Shown here: positions 1-8,295 of the stretch, in pieces
Position numbering within the stretch: position 1 is the stretch's first letter
Layout: each line of letters begins with the position of its first letter
Assembly: GCA_000344275.1 (NCBI GenBank)
Contig: AORU01000007.1
Span: 1 to 64,000 of the forward strand
DNA: 64,000 bases
Reading direction: 5' to 3'
Source: Streptococcus oralis subsp. tigurinus AZ_3a
GTDB lineage: Bacteria; Bacillota; Bacilli; Lactobacillales; Streptococcaceae
Position numbers and translations under genes: made by a program
The notes under the pieces: generated by a model
Seen by the model: the letters and a program-made list of their open reading frames with translations, nothing else
The model's database searches: none
Told to the model about the DNA's origin: nothing

Positions 1-207
1 GACCCTCATGCTCCATGGCAACGAGGGACTAATGAAAATGCGAATGGACTACTAAGAGAATATTTCCCAACAGGAAGTGATCTAACATTGGTTGATGATC
101 AAACCATTCAGCTGTGGGAAAACAAACTTAATAACAGGCCACGAAAATGTCTTAATTGGAAAACACCTTATGAAGTTTTCTATAAAGAAAATGTGCACTT
201 AATTTGA
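1..207 (+). pseudogene. IS30-type transposase, C-terminal part
   Basis: The reading frame is open from the first base to a TGA at 205-207. It encodes the end of a DDE transposase of the IS30 family: the motifs APWQRGTNENANGLLR and LNNRPRKCLNW are the usual C-terminal signature, with the catalytic glutamate in the NEN segment. The N-terminal part lies outside the window, so it cannot be told whether the element is intact. Its stop overlaps the truncated IS200-type gene on the other strand, which suggests one element landed in or against the other. Confidence 0.8.
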
Positions 208-483
208 CAATTCAAGCCTTTTAAATAACCCATGAAACTTGAAACACTTATCCTCGGTGGAATACTTGCTAACATACTGACATACTAACATATGTACATG
301 ATCAGGCATCAAGTGACCCTCAATAATTTCAACACCTTTATAACTGCATAAACGATGAAATATTTCGCCTAAACTACTTCGATATTGATTATAGATCACT
401 TTTCGTCTATACTTAGGGGTGAACACAATGTGATACTTATAGTGCCACTTTGTGTGTGATAAACTATGAGCCTTTTGTGCCAT
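199..483 (-). pseudogene. tnpA: IS200/IS605-type transposase TnpA, truncated and frameshifted
   Basis: The N-terminal two thirds match the small Y1 (HUH) transposase of IS200: KYHIVFTPKYRRK and the metal-binding HLMPDHVHML are intact. The start is taken at the ATG followed by AQKAHSLSH, preceded by an AGGAGAAA-type ribosome site. After HMLV the frame shifts at a small duplication (GTTAGTATGTCAGTATGTTAG). Sequence encoding SIPPRISVSSFMGYLKG continues in another frame and then stops at the IS30 border. The catalytic tyrosine region is missing, so the copy should be inactive. Confidence 0.85.
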
Positions 484-567
484 ATTTTTCTCCTTTCGCA
501 TTACAATTGACTTGAACACCTTTATTGTATCACGTCTGGAGTTTTTTTGGTATAACCTTTGACGCGC

Positions 568-615
568 ACCCGCGTAGCGGGTAGTTTATTTGTCTCGCAC
601 CTGACGGAGCGAGAC
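568..615. other. Hairpins of the IS200-type element end
   Basis: Two strong hairpins lie upstream of the broken tnpA. ACCCGC/GCGGGT with a GTA loop is at 568-582, and GTCTCGC/GCGAGAC is at 592-615. IS200/IS605 transposases recognise subterminal DNA hairpins, and IS200 also carries a transcription-blocking hairpin near its left end. The position fits, but the exact element boundary cannot be fixed from one copy. Confidence 0.5.
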
Positions 616-636
616 GGACTAATAGTCACATAATTA

Positions 637-662
637 GAAAAAACCACTCAGTTATCTGAGTA
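637..662 (-). terminator. Terminator of the uracil permease gene
   Basis: Read on the minus strand, CTACTCAG pairs with CTGAGTGG around an ATAA loop and is followed by a run of six T. It sits just downstream of the permease stop codon. Confidence 0.85.
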
Positions 663-682
663 GATTTTTTGTGTCAAGATAT

Positions 683-1966
683 TTAGTCTTTATTTTCGTG
701 TGGCAAAATCAAGTTTAAGATAATTCCTGTCATGGCTGATAGAGCAGTACCTGAAAGTGTAACTGGGCCAAGTTTGAGAATAGCCCCACCAAGTCCAAGT
801 ACTAACATGGCACTTGCGATGATGAGGTTACGCATTTGACTGAAGTCAACGCGTTCCTTAATCAAAACTTTCAAACCATTGCTGGCGATAACTCCGTAGA
901 GAAGGATGGACATGCCACCGAGCACAGCATTTGGAATGGTTGAAATCAAGGCAGTGAATTTACCTAGGAAGCTAAGAGCAATGGCGATAAAGGCTGCGTT
1001 ACGGATAACAGAGACAGAAGCGATACGAGTCATCCCGATGACCCCTGTATTTTCGCCGTAAGTCGTATTAGCTGGTCCACCGAGAAAAGCCGATACAGAT
1101 GTCGCGATACCGTCACCGAGAAGCGTACGGTGAAGACCTGGATCTTTCAAGAATTGACGGCCACAGATTTGGCTCAAAACTGTGTGGTCTCCGATGTGCT
1201 CTGAAATTGTTACAATAGCGATAGGCAAGATTGCGATTGTTTCAGGGCCAAAGTACAAGTTGTACTCTTTAAAGGCACCACCAGTGCTAAATGGCAAGTA
1301 GAAACCAGGGACTTCAAACCAGTTAGCTTGAAGGACTGGGGTAAAGTCAACCAAATCAAGCATCATAGCGAAGATATACCCACCGATGATGGCAAAGAGG
1401 AAAGGAATGATACGGAGGAACCCTTTTCCTTTTGTATTGATAAAGGCGGCAATCAAGAATGTAACAACGGCTACAAGAGCATTTTTCCAGTTTCCGTCTG
1501 CTACAAGTCCAGCATTCGTTACAGCAGAACCGGCAAGACCAAGACCGATAACGATGATCATAGGTCCGATAATGATTGGTGGCAAGAGTTTGTCAATCCA
1601 TTTCGTACCTGCAAAACGAACACTTGCTGCTACAAGGACATAGACCAAACCAGTCAAGATGACCCCAGTTTGAGCGGCAGATACATCGCCCCCCATTTCT
1701 TTCATGGCTAAAGACATAGCCGTGATAAAGGCGAATGAAGAACCTAGGTAAACTGGAACCTTAAAGCCAGTAGAAATCATGTAGATAAGTGTTCCAATAC
1801 CGGATGCGAAGAGAGCAACCGATACGGGCATTCCCAAAATTAAGGGAACGAGAATGGTTGCACCAAACATAGCAAACACGTGCTGGAAGCTTAGAAGAAT
1901 GCCTTTACCAGCAGAAGGACGTTGATCAACGTCTAGTAACAAGTCAACAGTTGATTCCTGTTTCAT
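683..1966 (-). CDS. pyrP: Uracil permease (NCS2 family)
   Basis: This is a polytopic membrane protein of about 427 residues in the NCS2 nucleobase:cation symporter family (UraA/PyrP type), importing uracil for salvage. Family signatures seen include the segment LQHVFAMFGATILVP-like near the N-terminus, SEHIGDHTVLSQ in the middle and TTYGENTGVIGMTR. These hold the conserved Glu, His and Asn/Gly residues of the substrate site. The start is set at the ATG followed by KQESTVD. The longer reading frame would run back into the attenuator terminator. The upstream leader has a PyrR-type loop and a terminator, so expression should fall when UMP is high. Confidence 0.93.
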   Translation of the reverse strand: MKQESTVDLLLDVDQRPSAGKGILLSFQHVFAMFGATILVPLILGMPVSVALFASGIGTLIYMISTGFKVPVYLGSSFAFITAMSLAMKEMGGDVSAAQTGVILTGLVYVLVAASVRFAGTKWIDKLLPPIIIGPMIIVIGLGLAGSAVTNAGLVADGNWKNALVAVVTFLIAAFINTKGKGFLRIIPFLFAIIGGYIFAMMLDLVDFTPVLQANWFEVPGFYLPFSTGGAFKEYNLYFGPETIAILPIAIVTISEHIGDHTVLSQICGRQFLKDPGLHRTLLGDGIATSVSAFLGGPANTTYGENTGVIGMTRIASVSVIRNAAFIAIALSFLGKFTALISTIPNAVLGGMSILLYGVIASNGLKVLIKERVDFSQMRNLIIASAMLVLGLGGAILKLGPVTLSGTALSAMTGIILNLILPHENKD

Positions 1967-1988
1967 AAAAACCTCACTTTTGGGCACC

Positions 1989-2101
1989 AAAAAAGAGCCC
2001 ATTATTTTGCAGCAATAGGCCCTCAGAGTAAGACTTTTTAAAAGATAGCTATCTTTTAAAAATTTATATAAATCTGCGCCTTCGTCACCTCACAGGATGA
2101 C
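1989..2101 (-). promoter_or_regulatory. PyrR-type attenuator leader of pyrP
   Basis: On the minus strand the hairpin GTCAT-CCTGTGAG-GTGAC (2084-2101) carries the 8-base loop CCNGNGAG known for PyrR binding. It is followed by a self-complementary AAAAGATAGCTATCTTTT segment. Next is a terminator in which GAG..CCTATT pairs with AATGGG-CTC (2024-1995) before a T run at about 1989. The layout is binding loop, antiterminator, terminator, gene, matching PyrR attenuation. The loop is identical in pattern to that before pyrR. Confidence 0.8.
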
Positions 2102-2123
2102 ATTAAAAACCTTTGCTTGTGAT

Positions 2124-2133
2124 AGTATAGCAG
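2124..2133 (-). promoter_or_regulatory. Promoter of pyrP (extended -10)
   Basis: The minus strand reads TGCTATACT, an extended -10 hexamer, some 23 bases upstream of the PyrR loop. No good -35 is seen, which is usual for extended -10 promoters. Confidence 0.6.
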
Positions 2134-2140
2134 AAAAAAA

Positions 2141-2306
2141 TGATTTTGTAAATCATTTTTTCCCGAGCCCGGAAATGCGAGAGCGAGGTTCGTTTTGTAA
2201 ACGAATTTTTCCCGAGTCTAGAAATAATAAAGCGAGGCTGATTTTGTAAATCATTTTTTCTCGAGTCTAGAAATGTAAGAGCGAGGCTGATTTTGTAAAT
2301 TGTTTT
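2141..2306. repeat. 49-bp tandem repeat, 3.4 copies
   Basis: Units run 2141-2189, 2190-2238 and 2239-2287, followed by a partial fourth copy. Each unit begins with a short inverted repeat around TGT and then contains CCGAG..(T/C)(A/C)GAAAT..AGCGAGG. In units 1 and 3 the inverted repeat is GATTT-TGT-AAATC, while in unit 2 it is CGTTT-TGT-AAACG, so both arms change together. The stretch lies between the divergently placed pyrP promoter and the end of rsmG and does not encode a credible protein. It is not a BOX element by sequence. Confidence 0.85.
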
Positions 2307-2335
2307 CTGAACTTTAAACAAGGGTGCACTATTGT

Positions 2336-3049
2336 TTAAAGTGGGCGTTTGTTGGGCATGCCAGCCTTACGTGGATATTTGTTTGGGGTTTCCTTTTTCT
2401 TTTCAACCACAGTGATGTAGCGCGGATCTCCATTTGGTAGGGCGTAGCTGAGATTGTCTTCGACCTTGCTGAAGAGGAGGTTGAGGGCATTCTTGGCTTC
2501 TAGCAATTCCTCAGGAGCATTGCTGGCCTTGAGTGCCAATAGTTTGCCGCTAACTTTAAGATAGGGAATGGTCAGCTCAGACAAGATCTGCATACGGGCA
2601 ACCGCACGAGCCGTCACCATATCAAACTGGGCACGGAAGTTCTTGTCTTGGGCAAAGTCTTCTGCCCGTCCATGGTAGAAGTGAACACCATCCAAATCCA
2701 ACTCCTGAGCCAAAAGCTGAAGGAAGTTGATGCGCTTATTGAGCGAATCAATGATGGTCACATCTAACTGAGGATAGAGGATTTTCATGGGCAGACTAGG
2801 AAATCCTGCCCCAGCCCCGATATCAAGTAGTTTAATAGTTTCATTTGAAATCAAGCCTTGCAGGATGGGTGCAATCGAATCATAAAAATGTTTGAGATAA
2901 ACTTCCTCTTTATCTGTAATAGCGGTCAGGTTAATCTTTTCATTCCACTCGACCAAGAGCTCAAAGTAGCGTTCAAATTGGTTCTTTTGCTGGTCCGAAA
3001 GTGGAAGATTTTGCTCAGCTAGTAGGCTGTAAAATGTTTCTGGTTTCAT
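2336..3049 (-). CDS. rsmG: 16S rRNA 7-methylguanosine methyltransferase
   Basis: RsmG (GidB) methylates N7 of G527 in 16S rRNA using S-adenosylmethionine; loss gives low-level streptomycin resistance. The protein is about 237 residues, the normal length. It shows the SAM-binding segment [14 protein letters not shown] and the TARAVARM region of the family. The start is set at the ATG followed by KPETFYSLL, with an AGGAAA-like site upstream. It is transcribed away from lemA, which begins 93 bases beyond on the other strand. Confidence 0.95.
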   Translation of the reverse strand: MKPETFYSLLAEQNLPLSDQQKNQFERYFELLVEWNEKINLTAITDKEEVYLKHFYDSIAPILQGLISNETIKLLDIGAGAGFPSLPMKILYPQLDVTIIDSLNKRINFLQLLAQELDLDGVHFYHGRAEDFAQDKNFRAQFDMVTARAVARMQILSELTIPYLKVSGKLLALKASNAPEELLEAKNALNLLFSKVEDNLSYALPNGDPRYITVVEKKKETPNKYPRKAGMPNKRPL

Positions 3050-3100
3050 AGTAGTTTCCTTCTCTAGTATCATCTTATTTTACCATATTCGTTAAAATTT

Positions 3101-3109
3101 TGATATACT
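3101..3109 (+). promoter_or_regulatory. Promoter of lemA-htpX (extended -10)
   Basis: TGATATACT forms an extended -10 element about 34 bases before the lemA start, with GAAAGGA as the ribosome site. Confidence 0.55.
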
Positions 3110-3142
3110 GGTAGTAATCTAAAAGCAGAAAGGAATAAGATT

Positions 3143-3703
3143 ATGACTTGGATTATTCTTGGAGTTTTGGCTCTGATTGTTATTTTTGTGATTGTTAGCT
3201 ATAACGGTTTGGTTAAAAATCGTATGCAGACCAAGGAGGCTTGGAGCCAGATAGATGTTCAGTTGAAGCGTCGTAATGATCTCCTCCCAAACTTGATTGA
3301 AACAGTCAAAGGCTATGCGAAATATGAAGGTTCTACCTTGGAAAAAGTAACAGAACTTCGTAGACAAGTAGCCACAGCAACTTCACCGGCAGAAGCTATG
3401 AAGGCCAGTGATGCCCTTAGCCGCCAGATTTCTGGTATCTTTGCAGTAGCAGAGAATTACCCAGACTTGAAAGCTAGTGCTAACTTTATCAAATTGCAAG
3501 AAGAGTTGACCAATACAGAAAATAAAATTTCTTACTCTCGCCAACTCTACAACAGTGTTGTCAGCAACTACAATGTAAAATTAGAAACTTTCCCAAGCAA
3601 TATTATCGCAGGACTATTTGGCTTTAAAGCTGCAGACTTCCTTCAAACACCAGAAGAGGAAAAGGCAGTTCCTAAAGTTGACTTTAGCGGTTTAGGTGAC
3701 TAA
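3143..3703 (+). CDS. lemA: LemA family membrane-anchored protein
   Basis: LemA is a small helical protein with one N-terminal membrane segment (residues 2-22, [16 protein letters not shown]) and the rest outside. The segment [22 protein letters not shown] and the motif [13 protein letters not shown] are family hallmarks. Its biochemical role is not settled. It is almost always next to htpX, as here, where the two genes are one base apart. The pair probably serves membrane protein quality control. Length of 186 residues is typical. Confidence 0.93.
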   Translation: MTWIILGVLALIVIFVIVSYNGLVKNRMQTKEAWSQIDVQLKRRNDLLPNLIETVKGYAKYEGSTLEKVTELRRQVATATSPAEAMKASDALSRQISGIFAVAENYPDLKASANFIKLQEELTNTENKISYSRQLYNSVVSNYNVKLETFPSNIIAGLFGFKAADFLQTPEEEKAVPKVDFSGLGD

Positions 3704-3704
3704 G

Positions 3705-4604
3705 ATGTTGTTTGATCAAATTGCGAGCAATAAACGAAAAACCTGGATTTTGTTGCTGGTTTTCTTCCTACTCTTGGCCTTGGTTGGTTATGCAGTTGGC
3801 TATCTCTTCATGCGCTCAGGTCTTGGTGGCATGATTATTGCCTTGATTATTGGTCTTATCTACGCTCTGACTATGATCTTTCAATCGACAGAGATTGTCA
3901 TGTCTATGAATGGGGCGCGTGAGGTTGATGAGCAAACGGCGCCAGACCTCTACCATGTAGTAGAAGATATGGCCATGGTCGCTCAGATTCCCATGCCGCG
4001 TGTTTTCATCATTGAGGATTCTTCTTTAAATGCCTTTGCAACAGGTTCGAATCCGCAGAATGCCGCAGTAGCAGCAACGTCGGGTCTCTTAGCTATCATG
4101 AATCGTGAGGAGCTAGAAGCTGTTATGGGGCATGAAGTCAGTCATATCCGAAACTACGATATCCGCATTTCGACCATTGCTGTTGCCCTTGCCAGTGCCA
4201 TTACCCTTCTGTCTAGTATGGCAGGGCGGATGATGTGGTGGGGTGGCGCAGGTCGCAGACGGAGTGATAATGATCGTGATGGAAATGGTTTGGATATTAT
4301 CATGCTTGTTCTCTCTCTCTTAGCCATTGTTCTAGCACCTCTCGCAGCAACCTTGGTGCAATTAGCCATTTCCCGTCAGAGGGAATTTCTGGCGGATGCA
4401 TCCAGTGTGGAGCTGACTCGCAATCCTCAAGGGATGATCAATGCCTTGCGTAAATTGGACAATAGCGAGCCGATGCATCACCATGTTGACGATGCCAGCA
4501 GCGCTCTTTATATCAATAATCCTAAGAAAGGTGGCGGGCTTCAAAAACTCTTTTATACCCACCCACCTATCACAGAACGAATCGAACGCTTGAAACACAT
4601 GTAA
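3705..4604 (+). CDS. htpX: Membrane zinc metalloprotease HtpX
   Basis: HtpX is an M48-family protease that degrades damaged membrane proteins. Two N-terminal membrane helices lie at about residues 16-60. The zinc site HEVSH is at residues 143-147, followed by two more hydrophobic segments and the third ligand region REFLADA. The ATG at 3705 is preferred because AGGTG stands six bases before it. A GTG three codons upstream, overlapping the lemA stop, is possible. The gene is co-transcribed with lemA and ends at a strong terminator. Confidence 0.94.
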   Translation: MLFDQIASNKRKTWILLLVFFLLLALVGYAVGYLFMRSGLGGMIIALIIGLIYALTMIFQSTEIVMSMNGAREVDEQTAPDLYHVVEDMAMVAQIPMPRVFIIEDSSLNAFATGSNPQNAAVAATSGLLAIMNREELEAVMGHEVSHIRNYDIRISTIAVALASAITLLSSMAGRMMWWGGAGRRRSDNDRDGNGLDIIMLVLSLLAIVLAPLAATLVQLAISRQREFLADASSVELTRNPQGMINALRKLDNSEPMHHHVDDASSALYINNPKKGGGLQKLFYTHPPITERIERLKHM

Positions 4605-4606
4605 AA

Positions 4607-4633
4607 AAATCCAGAGGTCGTCTCTGGATTTTT
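4607..4633. terminator. Bidirectional terminator between htpX and the ABC-F gene
   Basis: AATCCAGAG pairs with CTCTGGATT. A T run follows on the plus strand and an A run precedes it, so it can serve both convergent genes. Confidence 0.9.
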
Positions 4634-4647
4634 GCTATGTTCAACAT

Positions 4648-6174
4648 TTATAAATCTTGTAAATCAACGACTTCCAAACCCTCTTCTGTTAAACGATAGA
4701 TACTCGTACAGACCTCTTTTAAGAAACGTCGATCATGTGAAACAGTAATCAGACCGCCAGGATAAGAGGCAAAGAGTTTTCTGATTTCGGGTTGAGAAGT
4801 GGGAGAAAAGTTTCGGGTAGGCTCATCGAGAATAAGAAAGTTTGGTTTTTGGAGAACGAGTTCCAAAAGAAGGAGTTTGCCTTGTTGACCACCAGATAAG
4901 GAGCGGATTTGGTGGTGCATCTCTGGATAGCTAAAATTGAGACTGGCTAGGTGAGATTGGATTTTCTGTAGTTCCTCTTTTTCCCCAGTTTTGCTGAGAT
5001 ATGCTACTGGAGATAAATCTAATTGTAGTTTTTTGTGGTAATCTTGTGGCATATAACCCAGAGAAATCTCTCTTTTATCACCTAGTAGTTGCTGTAACTT
5101 GTCTAACAGGGTCGATTTTCCAATACCATTAGGCCCGATGATACCGATTTTTTCTTGGACACGGACAGTCAGTTGCAACTCTTGAGCCAAAACACGCTCT
5201 CCAATGGACAACTTTTCCTTTTCCAGTTGAATTAAGACTTTAGAAGCTGCTAATGGTTGGATATCTGAGAAGAAGAGTTGGATTTGTTCCTCTTCAAGTG
5301 GCTTTTGTATCATGGTCTGAGCTGCCTTTTCGTAGCGTTTTTCTTGAGAAAGAACATTTTTCATCTTTTTAGCCAATAGGCGCCCAGCAACATCATTTTT
5401 AGTGTTACGTAAGGCGGTTTCTACATTTTGCTTGACGCGACGATGCTTTTCCATGGTTTTGTCATAGGCTCTCTGGTCGTTAGCAGCTTGCTGACTTTGT
5501 CTGGCAAAATTAGCCTTTCTCTGCTCACTATAGCGATCATAGTCTAAATGCTCGACTAGCGTTTCCGCTTCTTTCCGATGCTTGACCAGTCGCAAGTGGA
5601 CAATAGTATCAGCCGTATGAGAAAGAAAGTCTTCATCATGGGAAATGAAAATAACAGTTTGCCCAATCTTTCGAATCTGCCTTTTTAGCCAATCAACCGT
5701 CTCAAGGTCTAGGTCATTTGAAGGTTCATCTAAAAATAGAATCTCAAAAGGTTTTGCTAACTCGTGAATGAGCTGAATTTTCAAAGCTTCGCCCCCTGAT
5801 AGACTGCCAATTTCTTGGTCGCTAGCAAAACGGTCGCTATCAAAGTGCAATTCCTCCGCCAAACGATAAAGAATGCTGTAGTCTAAATCAGCAGAATCCA
5901 AAAAGAAGTAGTCATGGAGAGTCCTACTTTTCAGAAACTCGGGGAGTTTTTGAGGAATGTAGGCCAGTGATTGAAGATCAGACTGTATGTCGCCCTTGAT
6001 AGTAAAATCAGGTAATGCTTCCCCTATTAAAGCTCGTAGTAAAGTCGATTTGCCATTTCCTTCTTCACCAATAATAGCAACCTTTTCCCCGTCTTGGATG
6101 GTCATGCTTAGGTCAGATACAAGATCTCGTAGATCTTTGTTTTGCGTGATAGTTAGATGGTTGATTTTTATCAT
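4648..6174 (-). CDS. ABC-F family ATPase
   Basis: This soluble protein of 508 residues has two ATP-binding cassettes in one chain and no membrane segment, which defines ABC-F. These proteins bind the ribosomal E site and either aid translation or protect against antibiotics. Walker A motifs are GEEGNGKST and GPNGIGKST, the signatures LSGGEALK and LSGGQQGK, and the Walker B segments LFLDEPSNDL and LILDEPTRNF. The linker between them is rich in Arg and Lys. The start is placed at the ATG followed by IKINHLTIT. Which subfamily it belongs to cannot be told here. The leader with its own terminator fits drug-induced attenuation, as in known resistance ABC-F genes. Confidence 0.85.
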   Translation of the reverse strand: MIKINHLTITQNKDLRDLVSDLSMTIQDGEKVAIIGEEGNGKSTLLRALIGEALPDFTIKGDIQSDLQSLAYIPQKLPEFLKSRTLHDYFFLDSADLDYSILYRLAEELHFDSDRFASDQEIGSLSGGEALKIQLIHELAKPFEILFLDEPSNDLDLETVDWLKRQIRKIGQTVIFISHDEDFLSHTADTIVHLRLVKHRKEAETLVEHLDYDRYSEQRKANFARQSQQAANDQRAYDKTMEKHRRVKQNVETALRNTKNDVAGRLLAKKMKNVLSQEKRYEKAAQTMIQKPLEEEQIQLFFSDIQPLAASKVLIQLEKEKLSIGERVLAQELQLTVRVQEKIGIIGPNGIGKSTLLDKLQQLLGDKREISLGYMPQDYHKKLQLDLSPVAYLSKTGEKEELQKIQSHLASLNFSYPEMHHQIRSLSGGQQGKLLLLELVLQKPNFLILDEPTRNFSPTSQPEIRKLFASYPGGLITVSHDRRFLKEVCTSIYRLTEEGLEVVDLQDL

Positions 6175-6210
6175 ATTGTTGCCCTTTCTAGAATGTCGAT
6201 AGTGCATAAC

Positions 6211-6522
6211 AAAAAGCTCTACTTTATCTAGTAGAGCCCAAAGTCACTGTCAAAACTCTATTATCCTCGTTGAAAAACTCGTCAAACTAGCTTGGAGCTA
6301 CCTACCCCAACCCAAAAGGAGCAGATGGTTAGGCTTTCTAGTTTTTTGATTTTCAATGAGGACAAGATACTAGAAAATCTAGTATAAAAAGAGCACACAA
6401 AAAGAGACAAAAACAAGATCTACTAAATAAAGGTTCTTTATTTGATAGACTTAGTTGTTCATGTCTCCCTTACCTCCGAGTACTAGTACCTCTATCCTAT
6501 ACCTTTAAGGAAATTTTGTCAA
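6211..6522 (-). promoter_or_regulatory. Long leader with attenuator before the ABC-F gene
   Basis: On the minus strand a promoter TTGACA (6522-6517), 17-base spacer, TAGGAT (6499-6494) starts a leader of about 310 bases. A GGAGG site precedes a three-codon reading frame (ATG AAC AAC TAA). Hairpins follow, built on AAATAAAG/CTTTATTT and ATACTAG/CTAGTAT. Last comes a canonical terminator at 6238-6211, where GCTCTACT pairs with AGTAGAGC before TTTTT, only 36 bases from the ABC-F start. This layout suggests transcription attenuation. Confidence 0.6.
6265..6361. repeat. Small inverted-repeat element (MITE-like) in the ABC-F leader
   Basis: A 97-base stretch begins with CCTCGTTGAAAAACTCGTC and ends with the imperfect inverse of it (GATTTTCAATGAGG). 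The ends extend to CTAG on both sides. Size and layout resemble small non-autonomous elements of pneumococci such as RUP, but identity is not proven. Confidence 0.5.
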
Positions 6523-6545
6523 TAGAAAACAAGTAATTTCAAGCT

Positions 6546-6875
6546 CTAAAATCCGAAAACAGGTCCATGGAGAGTCAATACGTGTTTGACATGTTCGTAG
6601 TGGAACTTGTCATAGTTGCGCCAAGCAGTACGAGCTTGATCATTTAGTTTTAGGCTCCCTAGTCCAATCAGAAGACTGGTACGTTGGTAAAATTTCTCAA
6701 GATTGATTAAGATACTGTTGTCCAGCTTTTCTTCTTTTTTTAGTTCCTTAAGAGTGGTGTTCAGCAGCTCTTGCAGTCGAATATCATCGGCTGTTCCTTG
6801 TTTGCAGCTTTGGTAGCTTTTATTTAACTCGGAAAGGAGTTGGTAATCTTCAGTGATGAGTGCTTTGTCTTCCAT
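6546..6875 (-). CDS. Small helical protein, possibly bacteriocin immunity type
   Basis: This 109-residue soluble protein has no signal peptide or membrane segment and is predicted to be all helical. An AAGGAGG site stands before the ATG and a TGCTATACT promoter lies upstream. Its size, helical character and the C-terminal part (a positively charged helix and then LTLHGPVFGF) resemble enterocin A/pediocin-type immunity proteins, which form four-helix bundles. No bacteriocin gene is beside it. The function is therefore a guess, and it may be an uncharacterised conserved protein. Confidence 0.6.
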   Translation of the reverse strand: MEDKALITEDYQLLSELNKSYQSCKQGTADDIRLQELLNTTLKELKKEEKLDNSILINLEKFYQRTSLLIGLGSLKLNDQARTAWRNYDKFHYEHVKHVLTLHGPVFGF

Positions 6876-7009
6876 ATGAGTATCCTCCTTGCTCTGATGT
6901 ATTCTTGCCTATAGTATAGCACTAATCAGAAAATATGTCATAGTAAATATGTTAAAAAATGAGATTTTAATATCAAAGTTTGGGAGGCTGACTTATAGCC
7001 TTTTCATGG

Positions 7010-7015
7010 TATAAT
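7010..7015 (+). promoter_or_regulatory. Promoter of the yceD-like/nth pair
   Basis: TGGTATAAT forms an extended -10 element about 30 bases before the gene start, followed by a TGGAGGAAAT ribosome site. Confidence 0.55.
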
Positions 7016-7043
7016 CAAGTGAGTACATCTTTATGGAGGAAAT

Positions 7044-7586
7044 ATGAAATTAAATATTCAAGAAATTCGTAAGCAACCTGAAGGTCTACACTTTGAACAA
7101 GCTTTAGATCTAGCAGTAGACTTGCGTAAACGGAATCAAGAAATTTTAGATGTGAGAGATATCCTTGCAGTGGGAAAGGTGCAGTATGAAGACCGTCTGT
7201 ATTTCTTAGACTATCAGTTATCATATACCATTGTTCTTGCTTCCAGCCGTAGTATGGAGCCAGTTGAGTTGGCTGAGTCTTATCCAGTTACAGAAGTTTT
7301 CATGGAAGGAGCGACCAACCAACTGGACCAGGAAGTTCTAGATGATGACTTGGTCTTGCCTATCGAAAATGGGGAAATTGACCTTGCTGAGAGCGTAGCA
7401 GATAATATTCTGCTCAATATCCCTATCAAGGTCTTGACGGCAGAAGAAGAGGCGGGCCAAGGTTTTGTGTCAGGAAATGACTGGCAAATCATGACTGAAG
7501 ATGAATACCAGGCCCAACAAGCAGTCAAGAAAGAAGAAAACAGTCCATTTGCTGGCTTGCAAGGACTATTTGATGGAGACGAGTAG
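7044..7586 (+). CDS. YceD/DUF177 family protein
   Basis: This acidic protein of 180 residues matches the YceD (YlbN) family. The central DLVLPIENGEIDL segment, ILLNIPIKVL and the C-terminal FAGLQGLFD ending (family pattern FaxLkxLl) are characteristic. YceD relatives take part in 23S rRNA accumulation and usually neighbour rpmF; here the neighbour is nth instead. The stop codon abuts the nth start directly, so they form an operon. Role in this organism is inferred from family only. Confidence 0.7.
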   Translation: MKLNIQEIRKQPEGLHFEQALDLAVDLRKRNQEILDVRDILAVGKVQYEDRLYFLDYQLSYTIVLASSRSMEPVELAESYPVTEVFMEGATNQLDQEVLDDDLVLPIENGEIDLAESVADNILLNIPIKVLTAEEEAGQGFVSGNDWQIMTEDEYQAQQAVKKEENSPFAGLQGLFDGDE

Positions 7587-8216
7587 ATGGTTTTATCCAA
7601 GAAACGTGCCCGTCATGTCATAGAGGAAATTATTGCCCTTTTTCCAGATGCTAAGCCTAGTCTTGATTTTACCAATCATTTTGAACTCTTGGTTGCAGTG
7701 ATGTTGTCAGCTCAGACCACAGATGCAGCGGTAAATAAGGCCACACCAGGGCTCTTTGCTGCTTTTCCGACACCACAAGCCATGTCTGTCGCGACTGAAA
7801 GTGAAATTGCTTCACACATTTCTCGCCTGGGACTGTATCGAAATAAAGCTAAATTTCTTAAAAAATGTGCCCAACAGTTACTAGACGATTTTGACGGTCA
7901 AGTGCCTCAGACTCGAGAGGAATTAGAAAGTCTAGCTGGTGTTGGTCGTAAAACAGCAAATGTCGTCATGAGTGTGGGGTTTGGGATTCCTGCTTTTGCA
8001 GTGGATACTCATGTGGAGCGTATCTGCAAGCATCACGATATCGTTAAAAAATCAGCTACGCCACTTGAAGTAGAAAAACGTGTTATGGATGTCTTGCCAC
8101 CAGAAGAGTGGTTAGCAGCCCACCAGGCTATGATTTACTTCGGACGAGCTATCTGCCATCCCAAAAATCCAGAATGCGACCACTATCCCCAACTGTATGA
8201 TTTTAGTAATGTTTAA
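7587..8216 (+). CDS. nth: Endonuclease III homologue lacking the usual iron-sulfur cysteines
   Basis: Endonuclease III removes oxidised pyrimidines and nicks at abasic sites in base excision repair. The helix-hairpin-helix segment LAGVGRKTANVV carries the catalytic lysine, and VDTHVERIC carries the catalytic aspartate. The family normally ends with a C-x6-C-x2-C-x5-C cluster loop. Here only ICHPKNPEC is left, and the third and fourth cysteines are replaced by Tyr and Asp (DHYPQLYDF), so the 4Fe-4S cluster is probably absent. Length is 209 residues, and it is translationally linked to the preceding gene. Confidence 0.92.
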   Translation: MVLSKKRARHVIEEIIALFPDAKPSLDFTNHFELLVAVMLSAQTTDAAVNKATPGLFAAFPTPQAMSVATESEIASHISRLGLYRNKAKFLKKCAQQLLDDFDGQVPQTREELESLAGVGRKTANVVMSVGFGIPAFAVDTHVERICKHHDIVKKSATPLEVEKRVMDVLPPEEWLAAHQAMIYFGRAICHPKNPECDHYPQLYDFSNV

Positions 8217-8240
8217 GAGGACTCTGAAAAAAGTTTTTGC

Positions 8241-8269
8241 TTGATTTTAAGGGTGCTTTGTGCTATAGT
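8241..8269 (+). promoter_or_regulatory. Promoter of the pyrR-pyrB-carA-carB genes
   Basis: TTGATT (8241-8246) and TATAGT (8264-8269) are separated by 17 bases, with an extended TGC before the -10 element. Confidence 0.75.
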
Positions 8270-8295
8270 AAATGATAACTAAATAGTCCTTTAAA

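Noticed and set aside
1328..1711. A 127-codon plus-strand frame inside the permease gene
   Set aside because: It is antisense to a well-recognised membrane transporter and has no supporting features; many similar shadow frames were left out.
2103..2321. A 72-codon frame on the minus strand upstream of the permease
   Set aside because: It is the translation of the 49-bp tandem repeat, has no ribosome site and no protein-like conservation pattern.
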